Positions 10,326 to 23,100 of a stretch of DNA of 64,000 nucleotides are shown here, piece by piece. Each line of letters begins with the position of its first letter. The first letter of the stretch is position 1. The translations under genes and the position numbers were made by a program. Origin of the DNA: Balanoglossus misakiensis (taxonomy: Eukaryota > Hemichordata); assembly GCA_040954595.2 (NCBI GenBank), contig CM082577.2, positions 13,516,001 to 13,580,000 of the forward strand, read 5' to 3'. A model generated the notes under the pieces. It was given only the letters and a program-made list of their open reading frames with translations, was not told where the DNA came from and did no database searches.

Positions 10326-13300
10326 TTTAGTACAATTTATACATTTCGAAATGATTACCAAAAAATGTCTGTCATCTAATCCATGTTCTCAAATGTTTGC
10401 TTATATACCCATTATTTTTTAAAAGTTACCTCTTTCGATGCAATAAAACACATGCCCTTGGCGATCTGCCAGGCAAACTGGAGCAGGTCATGTGAGGTGA
10501 GGTCTCGACAGTTCGGGTAGACATTCTGATAATTTTGCTTTGATCTGTTTTTTACCAAGTACTCTTGTAAGTTGCCATTGGGTGCTAGTTCGAGAACAAT
10601 ACACAGGGGGCCTGTGTGCAAAATAAGCTGTGTTATTGCGCTAGAATCTTCCATTATAAACACGTCAAATCATGAAATGTAGGGTGGAATTCAATTTCAT
10701 CACAATTATTGGAAAACGCTCTTTTCTAAAATCTCGGAAATATAAACATTTTAATATAGTTCCCTTGACTTTATTTCTGTGAAAGGTGACCAATATTTCT
10801 TTGGAAGTTAACGTTTATTTAAAAAAACATGGGTTAAGTAAGACACTTTTCAGGAATGGAGGTTCACATTGCTATACATGTAGTCTCGTATCACCATGAC
10901 AAAACAGTGACGTCATCTCTAACTGATTGTATTTCTCTTTATTTCAAGGCATCCCCGTTTCCTGTATATTGTCATAAATAAATGTAGATGCGTGATTGGC
11001 ATTGGATTTGGTCAGCTACAAACGAGGTCGTGTTGTGACAGAACTCCATGACCTATGCGCACGATCTGTGCCGTACAGAAGTTACAGAAGTAAATCTTGT
11101 GACAGTACTACGAATTACTTCTATACGGCACGGATTGTCAAAGGGTTCTGTTATTATTGCATGTGTTTCTTCAAATTTGACGAAATTGAAGTTTCGATCG
11201 TGGCGTCTTCATGCAACCCACAGACGGTCGCTCATTGGCCAAGTTACGCAGCTTTTGTCATTCAAAGTAGGTCATCTTGGGTCAGGTCATCAGCGGGTAC
11301 GCTCAGGGGTAGCGAGATCGTATTTGCTGTATTCAGGAACACTGGCGACAGCGAAAGATTTTCGTAAAGTAAGAGGTTATACTGTTGGTTAAACTGATGT
11401 CGTTCTTCTGATGATAGTTGGGAAGCATAATAAAACAACGCAACCCAGAGACGGCTTTTCATCTGGTTATTGGCCATATACAAAGCCTTTGTCTTTCAAA
11501 GTAGGGTGATTTGAGTCAGGTCACCAGCGGTTTGGCTCAGAGATCGCGAGATCTCATCGGCAATATTGAAGAACACTGGCAATAACGAGTGATTGGAGTA
11601 AATTTTGAGGTTCCTAAATCTACTGTCCGCAAAATATGTTTTATCTTCTGAAGATAGCTGGGAAGGATAATTAAATGACGTGCTCAAATGTCAAAAAATC
11701 ACTCGCCGACGATTATTTGTAGCTCTAGCATCCATGGTGTCCCTGATGGTGTCCAATGTTTACAATCAGAAAGTAGTTCCCTGCTTCTATATGTTCATGT
11801 GCACTCCTGATGACCAAGTGACTAGTTTACAACACAATGTACTGAAACTGGCCTGAGATAACTATTGGTACATATGGTGTATGATGAATTAATTAATTTT
11901 CATTAGTATTTTAAAGGGGATTTAAATTGACAGAAATTCCAATTCTATCGCGCTTTGAAATGGGACTATTTTATTTTATTTACAAATGTAGACCAAACCA
12001 GCTGGCAAACGACGGAATCGGCAGTAAAAATGCGTGTAGACCTACACTAGATCACATAGACCAAAATGAAACACTTAAACCCCGGTGCGGGGTATAAAAG
12101 ACCCCCCAAATCAGTGGCGAATCTTAATGCCGTTTGACTGACAACAGACAACACCAACGATCTTGGCTCTATGAAAATCGGCCCAAACAGGTCCAAGCAT
12201 AAAGAATTACACCACACAACGACAGTAGTTGGCTTTATAAACACACACAACATAAAGTTATCGACGAAAAAGTACACGGGCTTATGAGACAACGATGATT
12301 TTTGGAGAAATCTGGTTTCAGTGCTTTTCAGAAGCGTCCCTGGGAAACAATAACCACGCCATTCAAACAGTTGTCAATCGCGTGGAAGTGTGAAGTGTTC
12401 AATTATTTTCTGTGTACATGAGAGCAATTACACAGTCATTATGCAAGACGACCACTCCCAAATAAACAACCATACAAACACACGTTAATCCGAACCCCAG
12501 GACTTTCCGCACCGGGGTTTAAAGATTACCTATGACCCCTGATAAACTGATGGCAACGCATACGTGTCCACGCATTGTTTACCTTTGTCAGTAAATCTAA
12601 TGCAGCTCAGCACGTCTGACCGCTTACCATCTACTGACGAATATCTAGGTACGTGAACATCGATTGGTGTAATTGCTATCGAGTGTGCACCTCCATTTCT
12701 GAAATGTGTCTTATAATGCATTCATTTATTGACTCGCGGTTGATGTAACGACCCAAATGGCATGTAGAACATTGGCAACGATGACACAAAGTGTAGTAAG
12801 TATCTCAAAGGGTGGGTGTCGTCCTGTCTGCGATTTATGATGTCACATGCAAAACAGTTGCTATAGCAACTCAAATTGTAAATGTGCGTCATTGCAAACA
12901 ATACGGTTGTTCCTTTGCGTTATGTATTACACCGTTCACCATGGCGTCGTTACATTATATCTCAAGTGACCAGTGGGGACAATGCCCATGGTGTTTTTAT
13001 AAACAGAAAAGTCTCACATGTGCAGTTCAGGACGACACGCGCCCTTTTGATATTGAGGCCATATACCTGATTGCGTACAGCTGCCGAGAAGTGCCACAAC
13101 ATTTGGATGACTTGATCCTAACAGTTTCATTATTTCTAATTCTTGAAGGAAGTTTTCCATTCCGCAAACGGAAGCCCCTTCTAGCGTACAAAAGAAATTG
13201 TTAGAATTTGTTGAAAGAAACAGGTAGACAACGCACTCACATTGCAAGAAAAGTCTCATTTTATTACAACAAAATATACAGAAACATAAAACCAGAAGTA

Positions 13301-13550
13301 TGACAATGGTACTATACTGTCTTAACATACCTCGCAAACGCTTAACAGCTACCTCAGTATTTTGTAAGTGATCATGAATATTTTGCGTCACTGCTTTCCA
13401 AACGACACCGAATTCTCCCTGTCCAAGGTAACCATTCTCACAGAAAGTCAGTTCACCATAATCAAATTCAAACTTGTCGAAAGAGGAACGATGTTCGTTA
13501 CTTAGCAGCGGTAGTGCTCTCTCGAAGTTATTAAGTTCATAAAAAATATC
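9062..13550 (-). CDS. Complete tyrosine kinase domain (sub-region of the receptor kinase)
   Basis: Listed separately so the catalytic part can be found. Seven exons from 13550 down to 9062 encode the glycine loop, catalytic lysine, helix C glutamate, hinge, HRDLATRN catalytic loop, DFG, the tyrosine-kinase-specific LPIRWMAIE segment and the C-lobe CW...RP motif. No catalytic residue is missing, so an active enzyme is expected. The activation loop (DFGFARN to GRLPIRW) has a single tyrosine rather than the paired tyrosines of FGFRs. The protein ends 38 codons into the last exon, leaving almost no C-terminal tail. Confidence 0.9.
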
Positions 13551-16500
13551 CTTGATTTAAAATAAGAAGAGTTATATTAGTATAATTCAGTATGCAATTT
13601 AGTTTTTCAATAGAGATATGTTGATTTATTGTCTTTATATTTTTATGTTTAATTAAGCAATTACCCCACCACAGGTCAATATACACTAGATTTTGGTACA
13701 ATGAGCGAAATATATCATGAGACGTTAGGCGAGTGCTGCATGGAGCAAATTGTACCCGAAATCGAGGCGGGGGTTATTGCTATAATATTAAATCAAAAAT
13801 CGATTTTGTGGTATATCAGTGTCATTTTAGTAACGAAAGAGCGTCAAAAAGAGAAGTTACAAACTGAACGAAAGTCGCTTTGATAAATGTAAGCTCGAGG
13901 GCTGGAATCGAGCATTAAAACATGAAGCAGGCGACAAAATTTGACACAACAAGCATCATGCATGTAAAATTGCCAAGATATTCAAATACAGACTTCCAAA
14001 ATAAACCGCCTGTAAATTCAACATTGATTTTATTATATAAATATCTGGTTTAAGCCCTTATTTTCCGTGCGGAATGTTAGTTCAGTGGCCGATTTTAGCA
14101 GCGTTCTCTTGAGTATTTTAGCATAGTTGGTTTAACTCTCGCCCAATCAGAATGGTATATGGTATAGCATGATATTTTTTTTATGTAATCTTTTATTTGC
14201 ATTGTAGCTAATAAAACTGTTTTCTGCTACTGGAGGTAAATTATATTTTTACCCATATCAAAATATATTTTTTGTAAATTAAATGCAATTTTCGATATAT
14301 ATTGACATGGAGCATTTTCACGTGTTTTTTTAACAGGCAGTATTTTCATTATTTACACGTGGTTTTGGATTCTCCACCAACTCTTCTTTTCTCCCTGAAT
14401 CTATATTCTGAAAACAAAACATATAATATATTTCAGTGCATTGCCTATGATAGCATTGCATACGCATTAATTCGCATATTTTGAAATTACGTTTAACACG
14501 ACTAGAACTCTTTGGGTACCGGACAACAGCTGTACTCGCCATTTTATTTTGTCCAGACAATAGCCCCACACTTAAATTTGTCCATTTGGGGCAGCATTGA
14601 TAGGCGTAGCGTGCTAGCAGGGTACGCTTACCCATTCCATACACCTGGCACTGCCTCTTAAAGGGGTTCCAAATGACCAAATAAGTCATTGTCATTTTTA
14701 TTTGTTTGTTTCTTGGACTAGGTAATTCACTTACTTTATATGATAATGATTTTTGGACCTGATTTCATACCATGTTATATACGTTACACATTTTATATGT
14801 ATAGATTGATTCTTTAGATTGCATGTAAACTGTGTGCATGTAATACGTGGCTACTTACTGATTCCATGCTTGATTTGCTGTCATATCCTTCATCAGCATG
14901 AATTTGCACTGTCAAGTCGGTTGACTGTTTATGAGGTTTCTGGAAGAATACCAATAATGCGAAACATAATGTTTTCTTACTTACTTAACGTTTGTTGTTT
15001 GACAGAGTGTTAACCAGGCATATCAATTTGCTTAGCAGTACAAAAATTACAAACAATTGACTTTGCAACAATGCCTCCGTTGTCGTTATTCAGTTCTTTA
15101 CATTTCAGTGATACGCGACGACAGTACCAAGTACTCTTAATCAATACAAAACAAAACCAAAATCGCAAAAGTCTAGAAGCAAAACGTTGCTACCTTACAC
15201 AAACATGAAAACGATTTAAACTTTCCTTTACATGTTAAAGATGTGCGCATTTGCTTACCGTCTTTTCGTTCTCCGTGGACGTTCTTGCATATTTTCCCCC
15301 GGCTCTAGACCGGCGTTTTCGATAACAAATAACACATGCCACTAAGGCTATAATCACCACCGGTAGCACCACTGTTAAAGTGATCAATAGCGTCATTTTG
15401 GAGATGCTGATCACCGATTTGGGTGTAGGTGTAGTAGTATCTGTGTAGCGCAAAACAAAAACAAAAACAATGACGTTAGATGTTATGTTATATACATTTG
15501 TTTTAAGTGAATTCCTTTTCAAGACAATAATGACAATTTGTAACGTTCTTGTTTTAAAATATATTTATTCACACTTTAAAGCAGTACAAAACAGATAATT
15601 ACTTGGGTTTTTAAAACTAGAAACACGGACAATAGATAACATTTCTTTAATCAATGTAGTACACAGTAGTTTTTTTATCAGTCAATCTACACTTGCACAA
15701 TAACAAAAACCTTACAAAGTAGATAAATGTGTGTTTAACTCTTTGTACTTCTATTTTCTAGATTGAACGAGTTTTACTATGGATATAACATAACTGAAAA
15801 ATGGGTTTATAGCATGCCACCACAATGAAAACATTTCCCCATGGAATAGCTAAATTTGTGAATTGCTTTCGTGAAATGCACATTAAATTACTGGTGAAAT
15901 CACCGAAGCTCTCTCTGTGTGATTATATCAATCCTGTTGATAACTATGGTCGAATTCTCCTGTCGGTCGAATCACCGCATGGATAATATAAAGTGTAAAA
16001 CCACCTTCTGGCATCCTGAGACCGGCAGAAACTACACAAATACATATCCCTTAGAACTCTAAACTGTACACGCCAGCCTGTCCTTGTGTGGATAGTTTGG
16101 CCATCATGATAATAACACGCAGTTATGTTAAGGTCAATTGTTACCTTGTATCGTTGACATGATCAAGGCTGATGAAATTGCCGTAGTTCTTATTCCCGTC
16201 GACGACGGCCCTTTAAAGATAAAAAAAACATAATAAAGCCACGTTTGATAAATACGATTTTAACTTTCAATCCCCCATTCTTGAACGACATAATTTTCAA
16301 AGACAAAAATAAGTTGAAATTACCTTGAGTTTTTGTCGAGGCAACCGATCTTGCCAGGGATACGCCTTTCGTCGCGATAAAGAAGGTTGTCGATTGACCT
16401 ATTAAATAGACGACTCTTCCATGACAAAATACCAGCTAAAATGTGATATTCCACAAACACGTCTTGGTTGCAGTAAACGCATTTTAGAAAAGCACGTCAA

Positions 16501-18485
16501 AATCGCTCCCTAAATACAATAAAGACTGTTGGGATAGTTCCACACAAATAAAATATGGAAAACACAAGCACGTTTTGTTGTTGCATTAATTACTAGCAAC
16601 ATGATAAATACGGCTGATGTCATGATTTCCTTAAATAGGATTATCCCAAATAGTTCCAATCGTGTTGAAATCACAGGTATCGACAAAATTACGAGCGGAC
16701 GACGGACGGTTTCCTACGAACAATAAGGATATGAGTTGTTTGTTGCAGCGGGGTTAAAAGAGTCGACCTCGACAATTGGGAGGAACAATAGTTTAACATT
16801 GCACTGGGCCTGTAAATATGAATTATGTTCAAGGTCGGCACAAAATGAACTATTACACATTCAGACATGTTCGGGTGTTCTGTGAGTGTGAAAACCCAGA
16901 TGGTGTATATTAGTCTATGCAAAGGGCCGGTCGAACTAGTAGACAGTTTCTAGCACGTAGTTCATTTTTATTTTCTTTCATCCGGACTTGGATGGCGCAC
17001 CGGCTAGAGAAAGGTGTCGTATCGGTCGTCACTTGCTAATAATAGTTGCCTGTAGTAAATCTTGATTTAGCAACGGTATTTTGGGGTGTGTCTCCAATGA
17101 CTAACATCGCGTGACTGTCACATGATTGCCGCATGATATCCAAAGTACACGTTATCAACCGTTCAAACGTATCACAACCTTCTGTTCTGACCATCCCATG
17201 ACGGCTATCTGTTAATCACTGTGCCCCGGGAAAAATCGAACAGGTAATATCCAGTGTAAGCTTACAGGCTGTGCGATATGTTTCAAGATAGCGATAGTAT
17301 ATGTAAATTGCTGTAAAATGTGTTTAGATCCATATTGTGTCAATGATGACGTCATAGCTACCAGTCGGCAAGTGTTTTTCTTGCATTTGAACAAGCGAAC
17401 AAATCGACACAAACGGCAGCACATGCAAACCTTTGCGGTGGTTGGGCATGTTGTTGCCTGTTTCCAATGTTGAGAAATTTCTCACCGCGTGTTTCACAAA
17501 GCCTCTCCTGACATATACAAATAAATAGGCGAGGTTTGTAAACAAAAGTTAAACATTCTCAAATTCACTTAAATGACAACATTTTTAACATTTAAAAAAG
17601 AAAAGTAAAAAGAATGAATGTCGTGCTTGTCGCCAAAATCCAGACAATAGTTAAAATCGTTGTTGTTCTCTGGCCGCCATGAGCATATCTAGTCAAGAAT
17701 CTAACCGGACGTTGATGACGCTTGGCCACGTCAATCCCGAATCTGTCCACGCTATCGGGCGAAGTCCTTCTAAGTACGTTGATTTGGATAGATTCCAGAC
17801 AAACTCCATATATGGAAGAACTTTACGCCTATACTTCAAGTCTAGTGATATGTAGGGTGTATAACTGCGCCATCGCGTGCACTTCAATCAATGATCGTTT
17901 CGCTACTGCATACCTGCACTGATTTCTTCAAATAAAACTACACAAACAATGTAAACATATCAAATCAGTTAATTGTGAACATAACCACCACGGGTTCGAT
18001 GTAGAAACTCGACGACGACAGTGTTTTTCATTCTACTTTTTTATGACGAGAAAAAAATCTAGATCTTCTGTTAGTAAAACTGATTGGTTTAAGGCAATGT
18101 ACCGGTTCTAAAATGGAATTTTCTGTTCCCCTGAATTTGGTTATGAAAGTTAAAACGTTGATTCTAAATAGGGGAACGTAACTGTTTCTACTGCCGGTCG
18201 ATGATGGGTCGACCGAAACTGATGACATTAAATCTCCATGAGATAACATTTAAGCATAATTTTAACGAGCAAATGGTTTTCTTTATCGTTATCCCATCGA
18301 CGACACCATTGTACATTTGGGGAGGTTTTAAAATGCACGAGCGCATATACCGCAAGAGTTGCTGCGTACTGAATAAAAGGGTGCGACACCCATTTGTTGT
18401 TAAGGTTATTCAACTAACTATTGACGGGGGTGAGTGCCTAAACAATTGCTAACTTCGCCAGAAACAAACACAAACAAACAAACAC

Positions 18486-18544
<59 letters not shown>

Positions 18545-19920
18545 AACAAACACACGCACACAATGAATTACAAGATAACCAAAGAGGTTTAACACATTTA
18601 CACTCCGTACCCAAGTCTCACTCATATCTCAACACTGAGACTGCGCATCACTGAGACTGCGCATGCCAATTGGGCTTACCACACACATAGAAATTTAGTG
18701 GGCATGGTGTAGGCGCTGTCTGACACATGACCAGTGAGAACCAATGGAAATTCAGTTGCATCACCCAACTTTAGGCAGCAATATGTATTGCGACACGACA
18801 TTCTTCCAGCGCACACGTTAGCCAACGTCGTGGGCTTAGTGTGACTAGGCAATGTAGAAATTTAAAAAAACAACTCTTAGTGAGAGAGACTTAGCATTAC
18901 GCACCAATATACTGGGACCTTGCGGAAAACAACAATAGCCGTTCACGTTCTATGCATTGCCTTACCTGATACTACGTCTACGTATACGGACTCCTTCTTG
19001 ATGTTTCGCTGTTCATAAAAAGCAAGGCAAGTGTATTCACCCATATCTTCGTACAGGATGTTTTTAAACATAAGTAGGGCAAAATCGGTTGAGAGATTAT
19101 TCTCTGTAGTGTGTCCGAATGTTTGGGAAATGCGGTCACTGTCGCCCTCGAAAATCGTTTCTTTGGCCTTCCAGCGAAGCGTCAGAAATGGCTGTGATGG
19201 CGTGGCAGTGCATTTCACGTGTAAATCCACACCAGCGGTGGTGTTGATGACGGACAGGTTGTCGCGTTTAGCTGCATTCATGGAAATAATTTTCATCTCA
19301 AGGGGTTCTAAAAACAAAGAATAGAAATATGTTGAGAAATTAAAGACTTGTCGAAAACTAGTATATTGATTGCGGTAAAATATTGCCACAAACTGCAAAT
19401 CAAACTACGAAAACACACATATATGTCTCCACGCAGGAAGTGCCTACCCGGCATATCAAGCAATACAATAAGAAATAATAATGATAAATGCCACACATTA
19501 AATTTCATGTGCAAAAAATCATACTCATCATCAGTTATAACAACAACAACAGCAATAATAACAACAACACTAGCGCTAAAGCCTTACCATAAAGCTTGAA
19601 CCGAACGAGTCCAATTTTTCGTGAATCCTGAGTGTGTAATCGGCAGTGATATTCACCCTCATCGGTTTTCCTTGTACCATTTATATTCAAAGTTGTAAAT
19701 GTAGCGTCTCCAGCATAATATCTGTTATGAATGGGGTAAGGCTGTTCATTTTCGTTTTGTTGGGCAAGAAATGTGTTGTATTCTCCCTTTGTCCAACGAA
19801 CAGAAGCTATAGGCTGGTCGTTTAGTCTGGCGGGACATACTAGCGAAGCAATCGTTCCTAGTTCAGCGTAAATTGGCTCTTCGATGCTTTGATCTTTCGT
19901 GTACGTTCCTTTAGCGCTTC
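9062..19920 (-). CDS. Ig-domain receptor tyrosine kinase, 12 exons, 5' exon missing
   Basis: A transmembrane receptor that would phosphorylate tyrosines after ligand binding. Exons (minus, 5' to 3'): 19588-19920 (Ig), 18966-19307 (Ig, VKC..YTC cysteines), 16324-16398 and 16145-16210 (Ser/Thr-rich stalk), 15259-15440 (stalk, membrane helix near [20 protein letters not shown], then CYRKRRSR), 13331-13550 (GQGEFGVV loop, VAVK lysine), 13067-13180 (helix C ELEIMK), 10430-10611 (hinge [17 protein letters not shown]), 10129-10251 ([14 protein letters not shown]), 9866-9977 ([24 protein letters not shown]), 9546-9642 (GSSPYADLT), 9062-9176 (CW, RPSF, stop at 9062-9064). All intron phases agree, giving about 652 residues. 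The layout and activation loop place it near the FGFR/VEGFR/PDGFR group. The intron before 9866-9977 uses a GC donor. No convincing signal-peptide exon was found; an in-frame ATG at 20024-20026 with a weakly hydrophobic start is possible. Confidence 0.9.
10278..10325 (+). repeat. (ATC)n microsatellite
   Basis: About 16 perfect ATC repeats in the intron between kinase exons 10430-10611 and 10129-10251, only ~27 bp from the acceptor side of the latter. Confidence 0.95.
11211..11676. repeat. Diverged tandem duplication (~230-bp unit, two copies)
   Basis: Copy A is about 11211-11436 and copy B about 11438-11676. Both start near GCAACCCA-AGACGG and share CAAAGTAGG, GTCAGGTCA, CCAGTGTTC (minus strand) and the end near GATAGYTGGGAAG. 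On the minus strand both copies keep an open frame (about 11262-11483 and 11496-11687) with similar peptides, for example SQLSSE and GDLTQ or DDLTQ, ending at the same CTACTTTGA stop. They lie in a receptor-kinase intron. No family recognised. Confidence 0.6.
12079..12518. mobile_element. MITE with TTAA flanks (440 bp)
   Basis: Short terminal inverted repeats ACCCCGGTGCGG (from 12079) and CCGCACCGGGGT (to 12518), flanked on both sides by TTAA (12075-12078 and 12519-12522). TTAA target choice is typical of piggyBac and Kolobok/T2 elements. The inside has no coding potential. Located in an intron of the receptor kinase. Confidence 0.65.
12811..13031 (+). repeat. Dispersed repeat, copy 1
   Basis: Shares GGTGTCGTCCTGTCTG at its left, a GCATCGTTAC-like or GCGTCGTTAC section, and a right part (CAATGCCCATGGTGTTTTTATAAACAGAAA) with 40233-40491, in the same orientation. 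It stops about 35 bp before the receptor-kinase exon at 13067. Family unknown; no terminal repeats found. Confidence 0.5.
13551..15258. other. Intron of receptor kinase, no further gene seen
   Basis: Phase-0 intron between the membrane-helix exon and the first kinase exon. AT-rich, with short ORFs on both strands that show no domain. I see no repeat with clear ends. Confidence 0.5.
16399..18965. other. Long intron of receptor kinase, no further gene seen
   Basis: Phase-1 intron between the second Ig exon and the stalk exons. It contains the CAGA microsatellite at 18461-18556. The open frames around 17.2-17.9 kb have no recognisable domain or splice context. Confidence 0.45.
18461..18556 (+). 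repeat. (CAAA)n/(CAGA)n microsatellite
   Basis: A run of CAGA tetranucleotides (about 18491-18540) bordered by CAAA repeats, in the intron between Ig and stalk exons of the receptor kinase. Confidence 0.95.
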
Positions 19921-20120
19921 CTGCAAGATATAATAGTGGTTGCTTTACTGTGTGCGAGTAAAATGTTCCCAGGCTAAAACTTTGCAGGAATATTTCGACG
20001 GAGAACATGTACACCATACTTTTCAAATATACATGTAACGCGTCGCATATTGATAAGACTTTACAGTTTTTAATGTACGATACTCGCTTTTAACAATCTA
20101 CTTGTTTTATTTCATAGAAA
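19921..20120. promoter_or_regulatory. Candidate shared region between two divergent Ig-receptor genes
   Basis: The minus-strand receptor kinase's first recognised exon ends at 19920, with a good acceptor just outside, and the plus-strand Ig receptor's ATG is at 20121. If the kinase starts nearby, this 200 bp would be a bidirectional promoter. If its signal-peptide exon lies further out, the two genes overlap. No clear TATA box or initiator can be assigned. Confidence 0.3.
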
Positions 20121-23100
20121 ATGGCATATTTTAAGATTATTTCAACTATTATGCCATTTGCGGTGCTCTTCAGTGTGTGTGTATCAAGCCAGGAGAAAAG
20201 TCCACCAGGTAAAATTTTATTAATGTGTTGAATAGTACAAATACCTGAACGATATTCTCGCACAAATGACCTCAAAACGTTTATCATTTAAACGTTATTT
20301 AAGCTGACCAGACAATGTATTGGTAAAGTTTCTCTCTTTTCCTTTCAGTTCAGCGTATTTTGAATAACGACACGGTGATCGTTCACTTTGATGAGGATGT
20401 GTACGCGCCAGAAGGAACATTGCTGAGACTAGTATTTCAAAGCACAAAGAAGATTAACGCCAGTGAAAGCATCTGCGTGAACCGGACAAAAGAACCAGGT
20501 ACTTGAAATCAGGCACCGAACATTCCAAATAACTTATAGATTAATCTCAGAGTATATACTGCCATGTATCCTTATAGTTACACGGAAGGATGTTTTAATC
20601 ATAAACTACACCGCTTTTATTTGAATACATGTGTATTAACGCACTACATTAAGAGATAGTGTTCTGAGAGAATGAAATTTTATCCCTAACATCATTACAG
20701 ACAAAACTGCGCTGATCGACTGTTGGCCAACCTCACCAGAAGACCTGGGATATAGATTTACATATTTGTCTCTGAAAGAAAGAAATGGCTGTGTCTGCTT
20801 GGATGTTGATGAACTGAGGTTGCGCGATGATAACGTTGTGTTTACATGGTGGTTACGAAATACAATTAATACACCAGTCCTGGGTACAACAACTGTGGCG
20901 GTTATAAAAGGTAAATACAGAAACATATAAATATGTAGAATTTAGAGTACCTTTGTAATATAAAATCTAGAATTTCGAGAAAAAAAACTAACATTCACCG
21001 GTTATAGTGCAATTACTAATCGTCTGAATGTAAAACGTCTAAGGGGTCAAACCTTTGATACGAACACTGACATTGTACACGATTCTTCGTTTAAATGCAA
21101 GATACATTCCTTTCGCTGTATTTTCAATATCAGTAGAACTGATAAAATAATATATAAAAATAATGGTTTTCCTGCTCGGTAATTCATTAGAGTTATTAAT
21201 ATACAGAAAGGATATTACACGGAAGGTGTTAATCTGGTGTTCGAAAAAAAAACGATTAAGTTAGATTCTGGCAAAATATACGTACCCGCAAACAGGATCA
21301 ATAAGTAGGATATCAAATAATGATATTTCATTTTCTTCACAAAAATGTCATGTTCTAACTCCAAGACTTGGTACGCAGTCTGAATTGGGAGAGACTGAGC
21401 TACTTACTACGAACGATATTATTACTTTAATAGTTTTGTTCTTGTAATGGGAGAATGCACGCGTCGATCACGAGCATGCTTTGTGAACACATAGCCCACG
21501 CTCTGTTCACGATGGCAAAATCTTGGAACATCGGACCTTGGACCTGAACGGTCGATTGTAACTACACTGCCGCCTATATCCAAACTGTTTGTTCATGTAG
21601 CAACGAACTATTATCATCTGTCAAAAATAAACTCAAGCGATTCATAGTAAATTTATATATGAGAAAAGGGATATAAGGATAATGGAAAATGCTTGTTGAG
21701 CAGCATGGAGACGTAAATTACGTTTGCGCTTTTAAATGGCCGTAGTCATGCAGCAAAATCTTTGGAGACATAATATTTTTAACGGAACTATGCTGTAGAA
21801 ACGTATACACATGTATTATCTATTCATGAATATTCGCATAGGCAAAGCTCAGCCACGCGATCTAACTACCATGTATCACGTGAATTGTTGAATGATAGCA
21901 CGTAGCTGATCACGCCTTGATCACGCCGTCACATGACTATGACTGCCTTGTAGGATATGCCCTCCTGCAAGTAAACAAGAATTTTTGGCACAGTAACAAG
22001 ATTTTATTATAGGTATATACTAAACAACCTTATTGCGTCTAAATGTAGTCACACTCCTCAAAATTTTATGTTTCAAGGTAATAGCAGTATATAGCAGTAT
22101 TTTAACATTATGAGCGTGAGAACTATGCGGGCAAGTTCACAAATTAGAAATTTAATTACGCACGTGCGTGGCTGAGATTGATTTATATTTGAGATGTCTA
22201 TCAGTGAACTGGTATTTAACACATCTACATGCGTTCACAGCGGCTTGGGTTCAATCAACAGTTTTCTGAAATGTTGATAAATTGTATTCTGGTTTGCATT
22301 GTAACTTCGGCCCATCAAAACATCACTGAAATACTGTAAGAAACCACGATATAAAAGAAATGGCTTACAGTTCAGCAGATAGTGTTCAATAGTGCTGGTC
22401 CCACAATGTTTGCGTCGCATGACATGTATTTCGCCAGTCGTCACTTTTCTCTAAAAACTTCTATGGGGCTATTTTGTTACAAAAATGAAAATTATACAAT
22501 CTATGTGAATGTTGAGTTATTTATTGTGTCACAGATATATCGATGTTTTGGTACCTCGAATAGGTGGTAGGTAGGTTGATATTTGGGTTGATTGAGAACT
22601 ACAGTTAGTTATATTTATTCCATAAATGTTTTAAACTCCACACGCATTCCAGCGCATTACAATTTCTGATGATCAACAACGCCATAACTGCTATGAATTT
22701 TTTTTTTCTGAAAAAGAGAATATAGTCAAAACTTTGATTAAACGTATTTTCTTTTAATTGTCATTTCACAGTTATAACCCAGCCACGGTGAAAAACTAAT
22801 GATAAACAGTGGAAGATTGTTAGCACTGTTTGAAAAGAATTATATTACAACCATACTTCAGATAAATGTTTAACTTTTGTGTGTTTCCACGGTTTGTGTT
22901 CGGTTATATATATACATAGACCGGGCTAACATTTTTGTCATCTGGGTGGTCATTTAAACGGTGTACTAATAATTCCTTTTATATACCAAATCTTTGATTT
23001 TAAGATGGGATCTTTTCTTTTCTTTTCTGTAGATTCTGGGTCATTTAATGTCGTTGAACGAAAGGACAGAACTGTGGCGTTGGTTTTGAAGTTGGCTGAT

